Shown piece by piece: positions 25,258-31,891 of a DNA stretch of 64,000 nucleotides. The stretch's first letter is position 1; the number at the start of each line of letters is the position of its first letter. Under the pieces are notes generated by a model that was not told the DNA's origin, searched no databases, and worked only from the letters and a program-made list of their open reading frames with translations. This DNA comes from Bacilli bacterium (lineage in GTDB: Bacteria > Bacillota_I > Bacilli_A > RF39 > UBA660): positions 62,001 to 126,000 of the forward strand of contig JAGAFD010000007.1 in the NCBI GenBank assembly GCA_017612805.1, in the 5' to 3' direction. The translations under genes were made by a program, and so were the position numbers.

Positions 25258-25656
25258 ATGAGTACTAAAATTGTTTTAACTGGAATTTTAAAAGACGATA
25301 ACGAATTGTTAATTGTTAAAAGAAGTGAAAATGATGATTTATACCCTGGGGCTTGGGAGTTTCCTGGTGGTCATTTAGAAAATGGTGAAACTTTAAAAGA
25401 AGGATTAAAAAGAGAGTTATTTGAGGAAATTGGATTTGATATAGATTTTGAACCAATTATTACACATTATTATGATGAAATTAAAGAAAAAAATAATGAA
25501 TTGATTCATGACTTAGAAATTGATTTTATTATAAATGTAAAAAAAGAAGATATTAATGTTGTTTTAAGTAATGAGCATTGTGATTTTAAATGGGTTACTA
25601 AAGAATCTGATTTATTAGATGAATATATAAAAGATAAATTAATTAACATTAAATGA
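25258..25656 (+). CDS. Nudix hydrolase (MutT-like)
   Basis: A 132-residue Nudix protein. The complete Nudix box is present: GGHLENGE, spacer, then RELFEEIGF, matching Gx5Ex7REUxEExGU. Family members hydrolyse nucleoside diphosphates linked to other groups, such as oxidised dNTPs or nucleotide sugars; the exact substrate is not visible. ATG 25258 with GGAGG at 25247-25251 is the right start. The longer in-frame reading from 25162 would translate through the repeat and promoter and is rejected. It ends in TGA two bases before 30-bp repeat copy 3, again a gene-plus-repeat unit. Confidence 0.9.
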   Translation: MSTKIVLTGILKDDNELLIVKRSENDDLYPGAWEFPGGHLENGETLKEGLKRELFEEIGFDIDFEPIITHYYDEIKEKNNELIHDLEIDFIINVKKEDINVVLSNEHCDFKWVTKESDLLDEYIKDKLINIK

Positions 25657-25658
25657 AT

Positions 25659-25688
25659 AGTTTTAAACCCCTATCAATTACGTGCCAT
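25659..25688 (+). repeat. 30-bp cassette-end repeat, copy 3
   Basis: Same as copy 1 except CCTATC for CTTATC. It starts AGTTTTAAACCC (25659) and ends AATTACGTGCCAT (25688), 494 bases after copy 2 and two bases after the Nudix stop codon. Confidence 0.87.
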
Positions 25689-25730
25689 AAGATTACTAAG
25701 TAGCTTCGGCTACTTTTTTTATGTTATAAT
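25689..25730 (+). repeat. Terminator-promoter module, copy C
   Basis: AAGATTACTAAG, hairpin AAGTAGC-TTCG-GCTACTT, T run, and TGTTATAAT (25722-25730). The stem is perfect here, unlike copy B. It drives the P-loop kinase-like gene. Confidence 0.75.
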
Positions 25731-25746
25731 GTATCTAGGTGATATT

Positions 25747-26304
25747 ATGGAAGATATCGAGATAAGCTTATCAGTTGACAAAGAACCATATATAAAAAAG
25801 ATAACTGATGATAGAATTATTAATCTTACTGGACAAAGTGGATCTGGTAAATCTACGTATGCTATGAACCATTTTAACACTAATGAATATTTAGTAATTG
25901 ATACTGATGATATTTTTTCTGATAATCGTTTTAAAGATAGCGTAGGTATTAATAGAGAATTAGGAGAATATTTTAGAAATAAATATCCTACATTGCCTAA
26001 TTGTGGTGATGATTTTGATCTTATTTATAAGGAAATATTAGATTATTGTCAAAAATATGATAAAACGATTGTTATTGATTGTGCACAATTTCATTGTATT
26101 AAAGATATTTCCCTATTAAAAGGAACTATAATTGTGATTAGAACTTGTATTGATAATTGTTATAACAGGGCGATTGAAAGATATAAACAAATTACGAAGG
26201 ATTATACGGAAGAGGACTTAATTAACTATCAAAACAAGAAAAAAAGTTTATATGTATGGTATAAATACACTAATGAATTTTTAAATAAAATAGACAAATT
26301 ATAA
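25747..26304 (+). CDS. P-loop nucleoside/small-molecule kinase-like protein
   Basis: A 185-residue cytoplasmic P-loop protein. Walker A is GQSGSGKST (29-37), followed by a strand with IDTDDIF (adenylate/shikimate kinase-like DxD) and a second acidic strand IVIDCAQFH. The C-terminal RAIERYKQITKDYTEEDL resembles the LID/Arg region of small kinases. It may phosphorylate a small molecule, for example an antibiotic or nucleotide, but the substrate is unknown. ATG 25747 follows AGGTGAT. It is the last gene of the cassette-like array and, unlike the others, is not followed by a 30-bp repeat. Confidence 0.75.
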   Translation: MEDIEISLSVDKEPYIKKITDDRIINLTGQSGSGKSTYAMNHFNTNEYLVIDTDDIFSDNRFKDSVGINRELGEYFRNKYPTLPNCGDDFDLIYKEILDYCQKYDKTIVIDCAQFHCIKDISLLKGTIIVIRTCIDNCYNRAIERYKQITKDYTEEDLINYQNKKKSLYVWYKYTNEFLNKIDKL

Positions 26305-26306
26305 AT

Positions 26307-26337
26307 AAAACACTAACTTACGTTAGTGTTTTTTTAA
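26307..26337. terminator. Bidirectional terminator, AAAACACTAAC family
   Basis: AAAACACTAAC (26307-26317), loop TTAC, GTTAGTGTTTT (26322-26332), then T. It serves the P-loop gene and the converging GNAT gene. Confidence 0.75.
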
Positions 26338-26733
26338 CCACATATACATACCATCTTCAGCTACTTTTTTATTAGCTTTAAATCCGAATTTTTTATAAAA
26401 ATCTTGTTTACCTGGCGCTGATAATAGTTGAATCATTATTTGCTCATCATCTTCTAAATTATTTTTTAAGTGTCTTATTAAATATTGAATCATTTTTTTG
26501 CCATAACCTTTACCTTGGTAATCAGGATGAACAATAACATCCATTAATAATCCTGCATATCCACCATCAGTTACATATCTTGCCATACCAATGGTTTTAC
26601 CATCAAGCACATATTTAACATTAATACCGTTTGCTAATGAAATTTTTAATAATCTTTCTGATGGTTGCTTCCAACCAAGGGAGTTTAATAAATAATAGTA
26701 TTCTTCTGCTGTTAATTTATTTAGTTCAATCAT
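26323..26733 (-). CDS. GNAT-family N-acetyltransferase
   Basis: A 136-residue acetyltransferase. The acetyl-CoA binding motif A reads VHPDYQGKGYGKKMI (the Q/RxxGxG/A loop), preceded by the strand AGLLMDVIV and followed by FYKKFGFKANKKVAEDGMYM. Substrate is unknown: GNATs acetylate amines on antibiotics, proteins or metabolites. ATG 26733 is used because the longer reading from GTG 26745 starts in the AGGTG ribosome binding site. Its end overlaps the shared terminator. It may belong to the accessory cluster next to the cassette-like array. Confidence 0.85.
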   Translation of the reverse strand: MIELNKLTAEEYYYLLNSLGWKQPSERLLKISLANGINVKYVLDGKTIGMARYVTDGGYAGLLMDVIVHPDYQGKGYGKKMIQYLIRHLKNNLEDDEQIMIQLLSAPGKQDFYKKFGFKANKKVAEDGMYMWLKKH

Positions 26734-26827
26734 GTTAGTATTCACCTCATAATTATTATATCATAATAAAAATATTGGAGTTTCTCAATATAATTATGTT
26801 ATAATTAAAACATAGGAGGGTTTGTTG

Positions 26828-27598
26828 ATGGATTGTATAATAACAAATAAACGCAGAGAAAGAATTATTGAGAATACTATAAAGATAATAAATGATTTTA
26901 AAGATATGGATGAAGTAGAAGCAATATGGATTGAAAGCTATAAAGGACCTACTATTATTAGAAATATTATTGATGAAATAACTACTTTATCAGGAGGATC
27001 AGGTCTTACTAAAACAGGTAACGTACTATTTATTATGTTAATATGTAATACTGATGATCCATCTGAGGAATTTAGACGTAAGTTCTGGGATATTGGTACC
27101 GCTTATGAAAAGTTTAATATTTGTTCAAAACTAGGTGTCGATATTAAATTAAACTGGCGTGATAATAAAAACTACGTTTTATTATCTGATAGTGACAGGG
27201 ATAAAACAGCAAAATTGTATGATATGTTATATTCTAATAAAGTAGATTATGCTAGTGCATTAGATTATATCAAAAGGGTAGTAGTCCCAAAAGATTATAA
27301 ATTTAGTGATTATCACAATTATTTTAATCATATTCTACCATCAAAAATTGATAATGGTAAAAAAAGTAATGTTATACATCAGGCGCTTGAATATATTAAT
27401 AATAGTTATGTGAGTACACGATTTTTATCTGCTGGCCATGTTGTTGTAGATAAGACGCCAGATAATTTCTATAAAAAAGTTGCAACTCAATTTGATGAAT
27501 ATCCAGCAGTTAAACCAAGCTATGAATCTAGAACTAATCGACTTATGGATCTTGGTATTAATGATCAAATTGTTAAAAAATTAAGTAATAATAATTAA
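26828..27598 (+). CDS. Hypothetical protein
   Basis: A 256-residue soluble protein with no signal peptide, no membrane segment and no motif I can place. The N-terminal half is acidic and helical, with ETTxxGGSG-like glycine runs near residue 55 (TLSGGSGLTKTGN). The middle has SDSDRDKTAKLYDMLY and the C-terminus is basic. A nucleotidyltransferase-like or phage-related role cannot be excluded or shown. ATG 26828 has AGGAGGG at 26814-26820 and an extended -10 TGTTATAAT at 26797-26805. The gene is a single unit with its own terminator. Confidence 0.6.
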   Translation: MDCIITNKRRERIIENTIKIINDFKDMDEVEAIWIESYKGPTIIRNIIDEITTLSGGSGLTKTGNVLFIMLICNTDDPSEEFRRKFWDIGTAYEKFNICSKLGVDIKLNWRDNKNYVLLSDSDRDKTAKLYDMLYSNKVDYASALDYIKRVVVPKDYKFSDYHNYFNHILPSKIDNGKKSNVIHQALEYINNSYVSTRFLSAGHVVVDKTPDNFYKKVATQFDEYPAVKPSYESRTNRLMDLGINDQIVKKLSNNN

Positions 27599-27625
27599 AA
27601 GAACATTATCAATGTTCTTTTTTAT
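27597..27625 (+). terminator. Terminator
   Basis: AAAAGAACATT (27597-27607), loop ATC, AATGTTCTTTT (27611-27621) and T run, at the stop of the hypothetical gene. Confidence 0.8.
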
Positions 27626-27703
27626 TGACGCTTTTAAATGTAATATTCATGATATATTACCTAATATGATTATAACATGATATAATTTAATTAGGAGGAT
27701 GTT

Positions 27704-27904
27704 ATGAGTAAGGTAGTTAGAAAACAAGTTAAATGTATAAAATGTGGTGAAGAAAGTGAACAATTAATAGTTTACAGCGTTAATTATTTGCTTGGAACTA
27801 AAGAAGATAATGATCGATTAATGCAACATAAGCAAAAGTGTCCTAAATGTGGATATGAAGCACCAGATATTTCTAAAGAAGAAATTAAAAACACTAACAA
27901 TTAG
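27704..27904 (+). CDS. Small zinc-ribbon protein
   Basis: A 66-residue protein with two CxxC knuckles, KCIKCGEE near the N-terminus and KCPKCGYEA near the C-terminus, about 35 residues apart. This is a zinc ribbon of CpXC-like size. RBS TAGGAGG precedes the ATG and a TATAAT lies at 27679-27684. Function is unknown. The stop is inside the following terminator loop, typical for real genes here. Confidence 0.75.
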   Translation: MSKVVRKQVKCIKCGEESEQLIVYSVNYLLGTKEDNDRLMQHKQKCPKCGYEAPDISKEEIKNTNN

Positions 27905-27917
27905 TTAGTGTTTTTTA
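27887..27917. terminator. Bidirectional terminator, AAAACACTAAC family
   Basis: AAAAACACTAAC (27887-27898), loop AATTA, GTTAGTGTTTTTT (27904-27916). It is shared by the zinc-ribbon gene and the converging TfoX-like gene. Confidence 0.75.
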
Positions 27918-28200
27918 ATCCATTATAAGTATCAGTAATTATTTCTCTAATTAGTTCTTTATTATCAACATCACTTATCAAATACATTGGTTTAGCCCCA
28001 TTATAGGGGATTGCTTCTTCTAAGTGATACTTTTCATTATTGTTTACTTTTTTAACAAGCAGGCGATCATCATAAATACCACCAAATAAGATATTGTTAT
28101 AGTATAAAAGATATTCACCCATCATTGGTTTATAGGTAATACTATCTAATAAATCTAATTGTTCTAAGATAAAATCTTTATAATCTTTTGTTGTTGTCAT
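27901..28200 (-). CDS. TfoX N-terminal-domain protein
   Basis: A 99-residue protein matching the TfoX/Sxy N-terminal domain: KPMMGEYLLYYNNILFGGIYDDRLLVKK, of which PMMGEYLLYY and DDRLLVK are typical. In gamma-proteobacteria TfoX activates competence; stand-alone N-domains in Firmicutes are uncharacterised. ATG 28200 lies two bases after the stop of the upstream membrane-protein gene, so translation is likely coupled. An in-frame TTG 12 bases earlier is less likely. Confidence 0.8.
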   Translation of the reverse strand: MTTTKDYKDFILEQLDLLDSITYKPMMGEYLLYYNNILFGGIYDDRLLVKKVNNNEKYHLEEAIPYNGAKPMYLISDVDNKELIREIITDTYNGLKNTN

Positions 28201-28202
28201 GT

Positions 28203-28472
28203 TTAATTCCAATTCAAATAAAATAAGTAAACAAATAATAAAGCTAGTATAAAATAGAATATGGCGATTGCTTTAGAACGACGCCATGCATTAATACCAT
28301 CAGTAGTCATTAAAATAATAAATAATGGTACAAAATACTTAGTTGGGAATTTAATTAAACCACATGCTTTTAAAAATATTGCAATCATTATAGTAGTTGA
28401 AATTGTGAATGTAAAAACAGATAATGTTCTTTCTAAAGGTAGAGCATCATCCCATTTTCTTAAAAATCTCAT
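28203..28472 (-). CDS. Small membrane protein
   Basis: An 89-residue protein with two or three hydrophobic helices (about 15-37, 45-58 and 66-85), the last ending YLYFYLNWN. A basic patch WRRSKA lies between the last two helices. There is no recognised family. The RBS AGGTGAT is just upstream on the minus strand. It is co-transcribed with the TfoX-like gene. Confidence 0.7.
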   Translation of the reverse strand: MRFLRKWDDALPLERTLSVFTFTISTTIMIAIFLKACGLIKFPTKYFVPLFIILMTTDGINAWRRSKAIAIFYFILALLFVYLFYLNWN

Positions 28473-28534
28473 ATTATCACCTAACTTAATTATAACACTA
28501 TGTGATATAATGAGAAAGAAGTGTTGGTGATAAA

Positions 28535-29077
28535 ATGATTAAACTTTATATTGTTAGACATAGTAAGACATTATGGAATGAACAAAGATTAATTCAAGGA
28601 AGAACAGATTTAGATTTATCTCCTTTAGGAATTAGTGATGCTGAAAAATTAAAAGAACAAATTGATTTAAATAAAATCGATATTTGTTTTTGCTCACCAC
28701 TTTTAAGAGCTAAAAGTACTGCTAAAATAATTACTGATAATAAAATTGACATTATTTATGATGATTTATTAATAGAACGAGATTGTGGCATATTAGAAGG
28801 GACACCTTCGCAAAATATGGATAATTTAAGAAGAACATGGGATTTAAAGTTAGATGATACTTCGGATAATAATGAACCATTATCTAGTTTGTTAGAAAGA
28901 GCAAGATTATTTATTGAAAAGTTAAAAAATGAGTATGATGGCAAATCAGTTTTAATTGTTTCTCATGCTTGTTTAATTAAATGTATCCATTTTAATTTAT
29001 TAGGTTATGATGAAAATACAGACTTTTTATCTTGGTATCCCGATAATGCATGTGTTTATGAATATGAAATCAAATAA
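28535..29077 (+). CDS. Histidine phosphatase (phosphoglycerate mutase-like)
   Basis: A 180-residue branch-1 histidine phosphatase. The catalytic motif is IVRHSKTLWN (Arg8, His9, with Ser where RHG is usual), then QGRTDLDLSPLG, the Arg in FCSPLLRAKSTA, and the second His in VSHACLIK. It is too short and general to be a glycolytic mutase. A broad phosphatase acting on small phosphate esters is more likely. GGTGAT precedes ATG 28535. A divergent promoter region separates it from the minus-strand membrane gene. Confidence 0.88.
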   Translation: MIKLYIVRHSKTLWNEQRLIQGRTDLDLSPLGISDAEKLKEQIDLNKIDICFCSPLLRAKSTAKIITDNKIDIIYDDLLIERDCGILEGTPSQNMDNLRRTWDLKLDDTSDNNEPLSSLLERARLFIEKLKNEYDGKSVLIVSHACLIKCIHFNLLGYDENTDFLSWYPDNACVYEYEIK

Positions 29078-29100
29078 AAAACTCCTAATGGAGTTTTTTA
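29078..29100. terminator. Terminator
   Basis: AAAACTCC (29078-29085), loop TAAT, GGAGTTTT (29090-29097), flanked by A and T tracts, at the end of the phosphatase gene and 10 bases before the converging pyrophosphatase-like gene. Confidence 0.75.
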
Positions 29101-29109
29101 TATTTAAAA

Positions 29110-29448
29110 TTATTTTCGAATAAGGACATGTTTAAAGTATTGTTCTTGGAATTCAGTAAGTGCCTCAATGGCATCGTCTGAGTAATATTTATCAATAGGA
29201 ACAACAACTAGTTTATCATCGTCATCATCAGTACGATGAATAATTGCAATACATTTTCCTTCGTATTCTTCTACTGGTTGAAATACGCCAAGCAAATAAG
29301 CGTCAAGTTCTTCTCCATCACCACTAATAGTGTTAGGAACATATCCATAATTAACTGGATAGATAAATCCATGTTTTGGATGAGCAGATCCAAATTTGCG
29401 ATCAATCTTAATATTAATGATTTGATCTAAGTATTTTTCATTTTCCAT
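29110..29448 (-). CDS. Short inorganic pyrophosphatase-like protein
   Basis: A 112-residue protein related to family I inorganic pyrophosphatases: IDRKFGSAHPKHGFIYPVNYGYVPNT followed by SGDGEELDAYLLG, the region that holds the metal-binding Asp residues (typical form DGDPLDV). It is much shorter than standard enzymes (about 175 residues) and ends soon after DKLVVVP. This small variety recurs in Firmicutes next to metabolism genes; true PPi hydrolysis is plausible but unproven. ATG 29448 follows AGAGGTG; the longer reading from TTG 29466 is rejected. Confidence 0.75.
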   Translation of the reverse strand: MENEKYLDQIINIKIDRKFGSAHPKHGFIYPVNYGYVPNTISGDGEELDAYLLGVFQPVEEYEGKCIAIIHRTDDDDDKLVVVPIDKYYSDDAIEALTEFQEQYFKHVLIRK

Positions 29449-29570
29449 TAAAGCACCTCTTTTCAAAATTAATTATATTCTAATGCATTTGACACATATT
29501 GTAAATAGAAAGTTATAAAGCTTGCTTATAAAATTAAGATTATTTTATACTATAAGTGGAGGGATATAAC

Positions 29571-29837
29571 ATGAATTATAAAGATTATATTGTACGTAAT
29601 GCAAAACTTATACAAGACGGAAAGATATCTAATGAAAATGATATTTCTACCGTAGCTCACCATGTTCGTTGGGCTAATCAGTTATCTGCTCGATTAGATA
29701 AACTTGATCCAGATCAAAGACAAATAGCAATGCAAAATATTATTAATGTTATGAATGATGATTATAAAGCACTCGGTTTTATTATTGATGAAGATAACGA
29801 AATAACTGAAGAAATACCTACTATGGGTGGAATGTAA
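29571..29837 (+). CDS. Small hypothetical protein
   Basis: An 88-residue acidic helical protein (MNYKDYIVRNAKLIQDG to the end TEEIPTMGGM) with no recognised domain. ATG 29571 is preceded by GGAGGG at 29558-29563. An in-frame upstream ATG is part of that region and is rejected. Its own hairpin terminator follows. No function can be suggested. Confidence 0.6.
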   Translation: MNYKDYIVRNAKLIQDGKISNENDISTVAHHVRWANQLSARLDKLDPDQRQIAMQNIINVMNDDYKALGFIIDEDNEITEEIPTMGGM

Positions 29838-29839
29838 TT

Positions 29840-29868
29840 AATACTACGTTAGGTAGTATTTTTTTTAT
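29840..29868 (+). terminator. Terminator
   Basis: AATACTAC (29840-29847), loop GTTAG, GTAGTATT (29853-29860), then eight or so T. Confidence 0.78.
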
Positions 29869-29953
29869 GATAAGTTGATGTAAAGGTAGTAATAAAAGTT
29901 TGATTATAATAGTTTAATTAATGTTATACTTATTATAGAGAGTAGGTTTTGAT

Positions 29954-30532
29954 ATGGATCGAATTGAAAAAGAAGGTTTAAATACTATTCGCCTTGAAAC
30001 TTTAGTAGATTATTTTACTCCAGAAAATATTGGTTTTTTAGCTGATCATCATTTTTATTGTTTAGGAGATTTATTTGAAGCTGCTAATCAAGCTAATTTT
30101 TATGAAATGTTTAAAAATGAACAAAAGCAATACATGGATATTGTTGGTTCAATTAAAATATTAAAATGTAAATATTTAGATGAAGATCCATTTATTGATA
30201 TTAACGATAGTTATACTCGTATTGAAGAAGTTGCTTTTCGAATGGGATTTAAATTTCAAACTAGAAAAGAATTAGTTGATAATAAGATTAAAACGGTTAA
30301 AGAATTATTTGAATTAGTAAATAAAAATGGTTTTAATGAAAACCATTTCTTCTCACCATCATCAATTAACGAAATTAAAGCAAAATGTGGAGTAGTTTTT
30401 AATTATGGTAGAATTCATCAATTTAATAACAGCATTGAATTATTGAAGAATGATTTTGCTAAATTAAAAGTTAGAAATGATGTTTTAGATGTACAATTAG
30501 GAGCTAATAAAAAGAAAGTAGGGTTGTTTTAA
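29954..30532 (+). CDS. Hypothetical helical protein with two RpoA C-domain-like repeats
   Basis: A 192-residue soluble protein. Two segments look related to each other and to the helix-hairpin arrangement of the RNA polymerase alpha C-terminal domain: LVDYFTPENIGFLADHHFYCLGDLFEAAN (about 16-45) and LVDNKIKTVKELFELVNKNGF near residue 112. The similarity is of pattern (short helix, turn, TxxELF) and not a firm family match. The C-terminus is basic. The stop overlaps the start of a 37-codon reading frame (TAATG), so the two are probably co-translated. Confidence 0.6.
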   Translation: MDRIEKEGLNTIRLETLVDYFTPENIGFLADHHFYCLGDLFEAANQANFYEMFKNEQKQYMDIVGSIKILKCKYLDEDPFIDINDSYTRIEEVAFRMGFKFQTRKELVDNKIKTVKELFELVNKNGFNENHFFSPSSINEIKAKCGVVFNYGRIHQFNNSIELLKNDFAKLKVRNDVLDVQLGANKKKVGLF

Positions 30533-30645
30533 TGGATAAGAGTAGTATTATATTAGAAATAAAACAAAAATTAGATTTATTAAAACAAGAAATCCTAATT
30601 AAAGAATTAGAAATAACAAATATTATTATGGAAGATAACAATTAA
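30532..30645 (+). CDS. 37-residue coiled-coil micro-protein
   Basis: Frame from ATG 30532 (sharing its A with the preceding stop) to TAA 30643-30645. The peptide is almost one amphipathic helix (MDKSSIILEIKQKLDLLKQ then EILIKELEITNIIMEDNN) with regular Leu/Ile spacing. The tight TAATG junction and the former terminator just after it support a real gene. It may bind the protein encoded upstream. The alternative is a chance frame. Confidence 0.5.
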   Translation: MDKSSIILEIKQKLDLLKQEILIKELEITNIIMEDNN

Positions 30646-30660
30646 AAAGAGCTTTTATAA
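30646..30660 (+). terminator. Left half of a terminator split by the IS
   Basis: AAAGAGCTTTTATAA at 30646-30660 would pair with AAGCTCTTTTTTT at 31881-31893 if the IS (one target copy included) were removed: GAGCTT, loop, AAGCTC, T run. The original bidirectional terminator served the upstream pair and the converging InlB-repeat gene. Confidence 0.65.
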
Positions 30661-30672
30661 TGAAGTGAACCC
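30657..30672 (+). repeat. Target duplication ATAA plus left inverted repeat of the IS
   Basis: ATAA (30657-30660) is matched by ATAA at 31878-31881. TGAAGTGAACCC (30661-30672) is the exact reverse complement of GGGTTCACTTCA at 31866-31877. A further GTGAAC/GTTCAC hairpin lies at 30665-30684. Confidence 0.8.
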
Positions 30673-30720
30673 CAAATAGTTCACAAGAAAAAAAGAGAGT
30701 TTTAAAGGAAGTAAAGTAAA

Positions 30721-31479
30721 TTACTTCCTATTTTTTGACTTTAATCTAGTTGTATTATAGAATAATATCCATTCTTCTACAAGTTTTTGGTATTCTTGTA
30801 AAGATATGATATTATTGTTATGCAAGGTTTCCTTTTTAAGGATACCATGCCAACTTTCCATTGGTGAATCATCTATCGGAGTACCTTTTCTGGACATAGA
30901 AATAGTTATTCCATTAGATTTACAAATGGATTTGTATTCAAAAGATGTATATTGGAAGCCTTGATCACTGTGAATGATGAGTCCATGTACATCTTTTCTT
31001 TTTGAAATAGCTTCATTTAATGTATCAATCACAAGTTGATTATTATTAAATTTTGATATTTTATAAGCAACAACTTTTCTATCATATAAATCTAATATGG
31101 TTGATAAATATAAACGCTTATTTTTAAATATTAGATATGTAATATCTGTTGTCCATTTTTCATTAGGTTTATTTGCTTTAAAATTCCTTTTTAATATATT
31201 AGGCTGTACATTTTCTTCAATTCTTTTATAAGTATTTGGTCTAGTTCTCTTTATATATTCAGGCTTTAAATAATATTTTTTCATTATTCTAGCAACCTTT
31301 TTATGATTAAATATTACACCATATTCAATCTTTAAGCCTTCTGTTATCCTTCGATATCCATATGTGCCCTTAGATTTATTAAATACATTTTTAATCATTA
31401 AGTAATCTAAATAATCAGGATCATCTGAATTTCTATATTTATAATAAGTTCTTCTACTTATTTCCAAAACAGCACACAT
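30721..31479 (-). CDS. IS3-family transposase OrfB (DDE integrase domain)
   Basis: 252 residues from the first ATG. The frame is open further upstream to the frameshift site and is normally expressed as an OrfAB fusion. An HTH_21-like N-part (MIKNVFNKSKGTYGYRRI) precedes the rve core with Asp in KWTTDITYL, Asp in IIHSDQGFQYTS, and Glu in DDSPMESWHGILKKE. The C-terminus is short (LFYNTTRLKSKNRK), without the usual LSPVEYR tail, so it may be slightly truncated or belong to a subgroup that ends so. Confidence 0.92.
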   Translation of the reverse strand: MCAVLEISRRTYYKYRNSDDPDYLDYLMIKNVFNKSKGTYGYRRITEGLKIEYGVIFNHKKVARIMKKYYLKPEYIKRTRPNTYKRIEENVQPNILKRNFKANKPNEKWTTDITYLIFKNKRLYLSTILDLYDRKVVAYKISKFNNNQLVIDTLNEAISKRKDVHGLIIHSDQGFQYTSFEYKSICKSNGITISMSRKGTPIDDSPMESWHGILKKETLHNNNIISLQEYQKLVEEWILFYNTTRLKSKNRK

Positions 31480-31520
31480 GTTTGAAAGTTTATATTTATT
31501 AATATATAAATTTATAAATG

Positions 31521-31793
31521 TTACTTTCTCTTTCGTTGTGCCTTTAGGAAGGCTTGGTATTTTTTTAATATTTCATATCTTTCTTTATAATCAATATTTT
31601 CTTCTTTTCTACGTCCTCTTGAATGATTTATATCATTTTCTTGAGAATGATATAATTTTTCTTTTTTTAACCAATTAAAAATTGTTTTATATGATATTCC
31701 ATATTCTTTTTGTAAAGAATTTAATGTTCCATTGCCATTAAAATATTTATTGACAATTTCTTTTTTAAGATTAATATCATAGTGTTTTCCCAT
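31521..31793 (-). CDS. IS3-family OrfA (DNA-binding subunit)
   Basis: A 90-residue HTH protein: EIVNKYFNGNGTLNSLQKEYGISYKTIFNWLKKEKLY is the helix-turn-helix of IS150-like OrfA, followed by a basic and coiled-coil tail (YKERYEILKKYQAFLKAQ). It binds the terminal repeats. Ribosomes that slip back one base in the A7 tract continue into OrfB to make the active transposase. Confidence 0.9.
   Translation of the reverse strand: MGKHYDINLKKEIVNKYFNGNGTLNSLQKEYGISYKTIFNWLKKEKLYHSQENDINHSRGRRKEENIDYKERYEILKKYQAFLKAQRKRK
31560..31566 (-). other. Programmed -1 frameshift heptamer of the IS
   Basis: The minus strand reads A AAA AAA in the orfA frame (TTA AAA AAA TAC). Slipping back one base gives AAA AAA ATA CCA, which is the open frame of orfB. 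This is the standard control of transposase level in this family. Confidence 0.75.
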
Positions 31794-31891
31794 AAAAATA
31801 ACATCTCCTTTTCTTAAGATGTTATTTTATATTATTATTCTCTTTTTTTTTAAGTGCCCAAAATAGGGTTCACTTCAATAAAGCTCTTTTT

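Larger units (their letters stand above)
30661..31877 (-). mobile_element. Complete IS3-family (IS150-like) insertion sequence
   Basis: A 1,217-bp element with 12-bp perfect terminal inverted repeats, a 4-bp ATAA duplication, an HTH-type orfA and a DDE orfB in the -1 frame, joined by an A7 slippery run. All parts look intact. Both genes are on the minus strand. A hairpin (AGGAAGTAA/TTACTTCCT, 30706-30729) lies after orfB and probably terminates it. The element sits in the loop of an older terminator. Confidence 0.92.

Noticed and set aside
24366-25688. The 30-bp repeats as a CRISPR array
   Set aside because: Spacing is 799 and 494 bases with whole genes between copies; there are only three copies and no cas genes.
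23811-26304. Array genes as a prophage remnant
   Set aside because: No integrase, capsid, terminase or lysis gene is present, and each gene has its own promoter and terminator on mixed strands.
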